A stretch of 64,000 nt of DNA from Podarcis raffonei (lineage: Eukaryota; Chordata; Lepidosauria; Squamata; Lacertidae). The stretch spans positions 100,461,851 to 100,525,850 of the forward strand of contig NC_070604.1 in NCBI RefSeq assembly GCF_027172205.1, read 5' to 3'. Each line of letters begins with the position of its first letter. The stretch's first letter is position 1. A program made the translations under genes and the position numbers. The notes beneath the pieces were generated by a model. The model made no database searches and was not told the DNA's origin. It worked only from the letters and a program-made list of their open reading frames with translations. This document shows positions 12,701 through 21,208 of this stretch, in pieces.

Positions 12701-15700
12701 TTAGGTGTATTATCACCCACTAAATCTACTTCAGACTCAGCAATGCTACTCTGAAGCTCAGGTGCCATTACATAGGTTAGAAAACAGTCTACAGTTTCAG
12801 AAATTAAATGTAGAATAATAAAATTCTGACATCAGTAACCATTTTGTATTTTAAATATCCAGCGCTGGTGCCTAATGAAAAAAGTGGGAATCTTGCTTGC
12901 ATTCTTGATATTGACATGTTTCATTTATTGGTAAGTACCTTTATAAATTCTGACAGTGCTGCAATCCCATATGCCATATATCATTAGCTTAACTTTTGGA
13001 AAGAAAGTCCGGCGCACTGGAAATAATGTCTAGCAAAATATTTTTATGAAATATAGCAGAAAAGAAAGGTTGCAGGTCAGAGTCCCGCAACAGGAAGTAA
13101 ATACTTGATGTATGAGTGACTTTTCCTTTGGTTTACTGAAGTAGTGGCTCAGTAGTTAACATTCAAGGTCAGCCCTGTTTGTTGCTTTATGTAAGGATGC
13201 TGAAAAGATGGCATTGCGGGATTTGGCTAAGCAGACGTAAATGGGGAGTGGATGAGAGAATTCAATCGTTCTGTCTCTTACAGATTTTCCCCTTGTCTAC
13301 AGGTGTGCTTGGTGCTCTCTTTCCCTGCTGTACACAGTCAGGATTTTTCAGGAGTTAGTCTTGGTACTGGAGATATTCATATCTTCCACCTTGTTACTAT
13401 GGCACATATTGTACAAATAATGCTTACCTCATCCACAGGTAATGTGTTCTGTTTAAAGTTATGCTGATTTGTGCATGAAGGGAAACTAGAGAAGGGAAGA
13501 GAAATAATTATGGCTTCCTGGGCAAAATAATGGTTAACCGTGATGCAGGTGTATATTGTGATAGCTGCAGTTATGCTTTATGAAACGAAAAGCATTGCTC
13601 CAGTGCAACTTTTTGTTAATGCTGCTATGTTCTTGGTATATAGATTTAGCAAGTTTTCAAATTGCACAAGCATCCACAACTGTGGTCACTACAATTAGGT
13701 TTAGACTTACTTTGTTCACTTTTCAGAAGAAAATGGCATGGACCAAGAAAATCCTACTGGTGAAGAAGAAGCAGTTCTTGCTTTGCATAAATGTCTTGGC
13801 CGGTATGCAGGAAGGTAAAATCATAATTTTTGGTGCAGCCTTTCCATACATTGTTCTACTTCACTTGCCTTCTCCAAGCTTAATATACAGTGGTACCTCG
13901 GGTTAAGTACTTAATTTGTTCTGGAGGTCTGTACTTAACCTGAAAGTGTTCTTAACCTGAAGCACCACTTTAGCTAATGGGGCCTCCCGCTGCCACCGCA
14001 CCGCCAGAGCATGATTTGTGTTTTCATCCTGAAGCAAAGTTCTTAACCTGAAGCACTATTTCTGGGTTAGCGGAGTCTGTAACCTGAAGTGTATGTAACC
14101 CGAGGTACTACTGTATGTGGAAGCTCATTTCTTACTCTTCAGAGGTGGAGCCACATGGAGAAAACTCTCTGCTGACTATTTCAGATAAGCTCTGATGAGC
14201 AGGCAGTCTTTCAGGTGTTCTGGTCTTTCAGGTGTTCTGGTTTAGGGCTTGAAAGAACCCAATGTGGGGCACAAACCCATGACCCCGAGATGAAGAGTCT
14301 CATGTTCTACCGAATGAGCTCAGGGCTAGCTCAGTGACAAGCTACTGCTTTACATGTATAATGTAGATGGGGCCTTAGTTACTGTGGGGTTGTTAAAGAT
14401 GTGGGGTTAGCCCTGGGACTGAATAGTGTTTTGACTTCGAATCTACTTTAAAAAACAATGAAGTCAGAAGATTTGGGGTGGAATCCAATTGGTGCCCTTG
14501 CACTCTTTTCACCCAGTGAAAGCTTTCACTAATGGAAAATAAAGGAATATTATTATTATATTGCTGATTTTCCTGTATCACCTCGACTCCACAGCACCCC
14601 TAAAACAGCTCTACAGAATTTGGAGACATTCCAGAACAGGGCCCTGCTATCCCATCCGCTGGATAAATAGTCATTCTGTGAACACAAGGGCACCAGTTGG
14701 ATCACACCCATTATTTCCCTGCCTGGGCACTTAATTGATGAAATGCAAAATCAATTAAATGTTTGTGGCATTTTGTGTAACTTTTAAGATTGATTTCACA
14801 AAAATTCTATATCTGTTTTTATTCTTAGTGCCTTCAAAGAAATGTCCTCTGGATGGCATCTATGGAGAAGTATAAAAGCTGGGATCATGCCTTTTCTGAG
14901 GTGCTCTGCTATGTTCTTCCACTATTTAAATGGTGTTCCAGTACCACCAGAACTGCAAGGTATAAAATCAGTTAGCCACTTTGAAGCAATAATGTGAATG
15001 GCTGATGAAGTGTAATTTTAAACACTAAAGAATGAATTGCAGCTTTGTATATTCAGTATTATAACTAATTTGTCTTGAAAATGGAAGTGAGGTGTAATGT
15101 GATTTTATAGACAGTGCAGTAGTGGATAATTAAATTTTAGATAGCTTACATTTGTGAACAAAATATGCATTAAATAAGGAACAAAAATGAAAAACAATAA
15201 CCTTGCAGAATTACCATACCAGGTGTAAAGAGCTAAATATAAACTAAAGTGGCCCAAATCCAGAGAACATTAATTGTGCTTAAGTGCCATTAAAATAAAT
15301 AGCTTGTCATGACTAAATTTATGTCCCATTAATTTCAAGGGGACTTCAGTTGGGCTTTGCATGTGGGCCTATTAGTTTTCCCTTGGTTGTTACTATATTT
15401 CGCTAATTCAGTTAATCTCATTGGAAATATGGGTTCTTTTACCTGCACACCTTACAGTGTGATACATATCCTCTACCAACAATCCCCTTGCACATTCTAC
15501 ATAGGGCAGACAGGTCAGCTTCTGCACAGAGACTCTACGCAAACCATTGGCGGGAATTTTCAACATCACAGAATAGTCTGTAACCAACCTTAAGGTGATC
15601 ATGCTGGAAAAGGGGAACTTCAAAAGGAAACTGCAATATGAAACCGCTGAATCACAACAATGTATATACCTGTAACTCAGGATGTCATTTAATGCATCTC

Positions 15701-18700
15701 TTTGAGGTCCCCCCCTCCAGCTGTATATAAATTTTATGAAATAAATAAAAGCATCTAGCGAAGCAAACTGTAGTCCATGAAAGCTTATTCCCTCTTAAAT
15801 GTTAGTCTATTGCAGCACAAAACATAACTTTTTTTGTGGAACCTTAAAGACTGCAAAATGGCTACATCTCTGGAAATTATACACATGTGTACATGTGTGT
15901 TTGGGGAGTTCCTTACAGATGATTGATTCATCTAACCATCATCATAATATATCTTTCTTTTTTCTCTCTCCCATTGCAGTCAGTGGGGCAAACCAGTTTG
16001 AACATTTATGTAGCTATCTCTCTTTGCCAAACAACCTCGTTTGCCTTTTTCAAGAAAACAGCAAAATTACAGATACGCTAGTTGAAAGGTAGGAATGATA
16101 TTTATTATTTCAATTTAAATAAATGTACAGTGGAAAAACACCTTTTTTTTGTAGAGCGTTTATATCAGATGACAGAACTAGCAGTGTGTGCATTTGGAGA
16201 CAGTCTGATCATTAAACATTATAAATCACTGTGCCAGCAGACAACATGCTTATTTAAAATAGTGCAGTACACATTTGCATTGTCCTGTGCTGTTACAGGC
16301 AAATGTGAGTATTTTGCATCACACAGCTATAAGGATTGGTACTACCTGATTGCATTGGAGTATAGTTCCCAAATGCAAGATCCTGGAGTGGAGATAGCTA
16401 TCATTCTACTGGTGGCATACAGCTGTTGCAAGATTTTGTGATGGGATTGCAATAGACAGCCTATACCACAGTAGATCTCCTCCCCACCCCCAAAAAATAT
16501 GTGAAATCTGATTCTGCTGTTGGAATGCTGAAAGCTGTTTTTGAGAAATTTCACAGTATTAAGAGTATTTAAATTACAACGGGTTTGATCCAGAGATGCT
16601 CTTTCGCAAATGGAAATTCTGGATGCAGGATCTGGAATATGTACTTCTCAGTTGGCTCCTACAAGAATGAACCCTAACCTCCCCCCCCCTTTCCATTAAC
16701 AGCTGGTGTAATAATGATGAGGTAAAAAGATACCTGCAAGGTCAGAGACAAGCCATAAGGTAAGTAAGAGAAAACCAACAGGAGGGAAAGATTCAGGGGT
16801 GTGTAAGACACGCTGCTCACGCCTGTTTTATCTGTGAATGGGGCAGATTTGCAAGCGGTGGCTCCGCCACATCCCTTTTGGCCTTTAGTTGGAGTTTGTT
16901 CATAGGCTGTGTGGGTACCCCATCCTCCCCCTACCCTGCTTCTTACATTGTAGGTCCAGTTAGCCTAATTAGCTGTTTTCTTAAAAGGGAGTGTATAAAT
17001 CCATGATGGAGTTTCTAGTGATAGAGTAAGGGGATTGCATACAGCGATGCTGTCCTTGAAAGAAGCCTACCAATGTGGGAACATGGTTGAATGAGCAGAC
17101 AAGTATCAATCCCATTGCGGCTTCCCTCTTCCTAAGAGTTACCATACCTTCCTATTGCTCTTTTTTACTGCTTACCTCTCCTCAGCTTGCATGCCTCTGT
17201 CTGCTATCTCATTTACATCTTTCCAGTGTTTTTGTTGCCTGTCCTGATGCAGGTAATGACAGGTTGAAATTGAAGCCCGATTGAAATAAGGCCAGGTCAT
17301 TCATTTCTGCCAAGCATGTTTGTATGTGGGTAGCCACCACCTTCTCAAGCCCCTTGCCCAGGAAGGAGATATTTGTGACTGGGCAGTAGTTGTCACATAC
17401 CCTTGGGTCTAGGGAAAGTAGTCATCTGGCGTGGCTGCATCACTGCCTCCTTCAGAGCAGCAGGAACTGCCCCCTCCCACAAAAAGGCAAGGGTCACCCA
17501 AGCTGATCTCACTAAGCTTGTAGTTAAAGGTCTTTCAGTAATAAAAAAGTCAATACTACATTATAGCTTAACAGTGAATCCAAATGTACAGTAATAGATC
17601 AAACTGTTTACATACCGAAGCCAAGTTTGAAATGTATTAATGTGTATTATTGGTTCGTTTCATTTTAGCTACCCGCGAGAATCTAACAAATTAATAGACC
17701 TTCCCGATGATTACAGTAGCCTCATCAATCAAGCTTCTAACTTTTCGTAAGTCTTATGCAATTCCTTATGACCACCTTGATTTTTATTGAAATAATTCTG
17801 AAACCAGGCTGCAGCTCAGCGACAGGGTATATAACCTTTGCAGTCCATGGCATCTTCAGTTGAAGGGGGTCTTAAAGTTTTGAAAAAGTTTATTAAAACT
17901 TTCATGAATGCTTTGTTCAGCTCCTCACTTTCTGTACCCTTAAAAATACTAAACACATTCTACAAGTTTTTTAAACTTTCAAAATATAGGCTTGGGCCCA
18001 AATGTGCTCTCCATGGGCAAAAGGGGATTTCTCGATTTAGTGTGAAAGAGGTATCAAATAGTGCTTTATCTTCTGCTCTTGCTTATGTGAGGTGCATTGT
18101 TGCTTAGCTCCTCCCCTCTCCATGAGCAAAAAGGCATTTTGGCTCACAAAAGGCATCTCCCTGTGCCCCAACTCCAGTCTTTTCCCATTCTTCCTCCCTG
18201 TTGCATCCTGTCCTGTTTCAGAGGCTCTTCCATACTCAAGGATCAGCTTTTGGGAGGGAGGGGAAAGTGATGACAGCAGGAAGCAGCTAGGAGAAGGGAG
18301 TTAGAAAATCTCATTGCCTGAGTGAAGTTCCACTCACCCTTCTTTGGATCCAAGACATGAACTAAATGGAGGATATTATAATAGTCACAGTGAAACTTAC
18401 CCTAGTAGATAAGATAGCGTGATATTAAATATAATTGTCACATCTTTTTGTTTCTTACAAAGGTGTCCGAAGTCAGGTGGTGATAAAAGTAGAGCACCAA
18501 CGTTGTGCCTTGTATGTGGGACCATGTTGTGTTCTCAGAGCTACTGTTGTCAAACAGAGTTGGAAGGAGAAGACGTAGGAGCCTGTACTGCACATACGTT
18601 TATCTGTGGCTCTGGAGTAGGAATTTTTCTCAGGTAAGAGGGTGGTTGCGCTTGAATAGTTCTAATGGACAGTCACACCTCTCCCACAGCAAGAGAAGAC

Positions 18701-21164
18701 TTAAGTTGTAGGATTTGTTTTTAATAATAATAAGGTAATATATTAAATATATCCCGCCCATCTGCCTGGGTTTCCCCAGCCACTCTGGGGGGCTCCTAAC
18801 AGAGTATTATAATTAATAATAATAAAACCAATGAAATATCAAACATAAAAAACTTTCCTAAACAGGGCTGCCTTCAGATGTCTTCTAAAAGTCAGATAGT
18901 TGTTTATTTCCTTGACATCTGATGGGAGGGCGTTCCACAGGGCGGGCGCCACTACCGAGAAGGCCCTCTGCTTGGTTCCCTGTAACTTGGCTTCTCACAA
19001 TGAGGGAACCACGAGAAGGCCCTCAGCGCTGGACCTAGTGTCCGGGCAGAACGATGGGGGTGAAGATGCTCCTTCAGGTATACTTGGCCAAGGCCATTTC
19101 GGGCTTTAAAGGTCAGCACCAACACTTTGAATTGTGCTTGGAAACATACTGGGAGCCAATGTAGGTCTTTCAGGACCGGTGTAGTAGTAGTAATAATTTA
19201 TTTGTATCCCACCCTCTCTGGCCGAGGCTGGGCTCAGAGTGGATAACATCATAAAAACAACACAATAGGCATAAAAACAGACATCAGTTAATTAAAATAC
19301 ATCTTAAAATTAATTCAGACAAGTTAAAATCTGGGCAGGTGGCAATTATCAGGTTGGAATTGAGAGAGGTTGATACTTGCCAGGGCCAACTGTTTCCACT
19401 GATCATACACCTCCTTCAGGCTTGTTTTATACAAAGGAAAGTAAATCAAACTGCATCCTGCCCAAAGGCCTGGCGGAACAGCTCCGTCTTGCAGGCCCTG
19501 CGGAAAGATGTCCAATCCCGCAGGGCCCTGGTCTCTTGTGGGAAAGCGTTCCACCAGGCTGGGGCCACAGCCGAAAGGCCCTGGCTCTAGTCAAAGCCAG
19601 TCTAATTTCCCTGGGTCCCTGGATCTTCAAGGTGTTGTTAGCAGTTGTTATGTGGTCTTGGCGGCCGCTCCCAGTCACCAGTCTAGCTGCCGCATTCTGG
19701 ATTAGTTGCAGTTTCTGTGTCACCTTCAAAGGTAGCCCCATGTAGAGCACATTGCAGTAGTCCAAGTGGGAGATAACCAGAGCATGCACCACTCTGGTGA
19801 CACAGTGCGCAGGCAGGTATGGTCCCAGCTGGTGTACCAGTTGGAGCTGGTAGGCAGCTGCCCTGGACACAGAATTGACCTGCGCATTCACTCTGCACTC
19901 ATCTCACGCAGCTGCTCATTGAGGAGGCACAGGCTGTGGTTCTGTGAAAATGCCTCATTTCTTCTGCTTGTGATGAACTTTAACCTCTAATTGCTGGTGG
20001 GACTATTGATTTAAGAGACATATGGAGTTAACATTAACCAGGACGTCCTCTTTTGTGTGATCTTTTCAGAGTACGGGAGTGTCAAGTGCTATTCTTAGCT
20101 GGAAAAACAAAGGGCTGCTTCTATGCTCCTCCTTACCTTGATGACTATGGAGAAACGGATCAGGGACTCAGGTAGCTTTCCGTATTCTGTGTTGTATTTG
20201 TTTTGTTTGTTTCCAAAAAACAAAACAAACAACCTATGTTGCCAGAACTAAGGAAAAGCATCGTAATGGTGAACTGCATGAAACCATCAATAGAGTTATA
20301 TTAATAATAATAATAATAATAAAATTTATTTATATCCCGCCCTCCCCAGCCGAAGCCGGGCTCAGGGCGGCTAACAACACTAAAATAGTGCAACATTATA
20401 AAAACATTATAAAAATTAATTAAAATCAAAATTGATGGCAACCATAAACTAAAGTTTTGTAAAGATTGCCAAAGGAGGGAGTCAGGCTGCGCCCTGACCA
20501 AAGGCCTGGTGGAACAGCTCTGTCTTGCAGGCCCTGCGGAAAGATGTCAAGTCCTGCAGGGCCCTTGTCTCTTGTGACAGAGCGTTCCACCAGGTTGGAG
20601 CCGCAGCCGAAAAAGCCCTGGCTCTAGTTGAGGCCAGCCTAACCTCTCGGTGGCCTGGAACCTTCAAGATGTTTTTATTTGAAGACCGTAAGTTCCTCTG
20701 TGGGCCATACCAGGAGAGGCGGTCCCGTAGGTTTCAAAGTTAATCGCAGTTCTGTGAAATAGACCCATTTGACAAAAATAGACTTCCATGAGGTCATTTA
20801 AATTGTTACTAGTTAATAAGGATGGCCACTGTTGCCGTGGCTTCTAGATAACAGGTGCATATGGAAATATAATTTCTAGAGTTGAATCCGGTAGTGTGAA
20901 GTCACTGCAAGTTTTGAACAAAAAGTTAATCAGTGAATCCTGTTGCAGGATGCCCTTCAAACTGAAGCTTGAGGGCACTGCTTAATGTGCAGATGTTGTT
21001 AATATCACATGGGAGCATCATGGAAACCCTACGCTGGCTAAACTCTACAGCAAGGGTAGCCAACATGGTGCCCTCCAGATGTTGTTGGACTACAGTTCCC
21101 ATGATCCACGGCCATTGACCATACTGGCTGGGGCTGGTGCAAGCTTCAATCTACCCGTGCTCTA

Positions 21165-21208
<44 letters not shown>

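Noticed and set aside
19427-19891. A 154-codon minus-strand frame in a UBR2 intron
   Set aside because: Not a host gene: it is the C-terminal reverse transcriptase end of an L2-like LINE.
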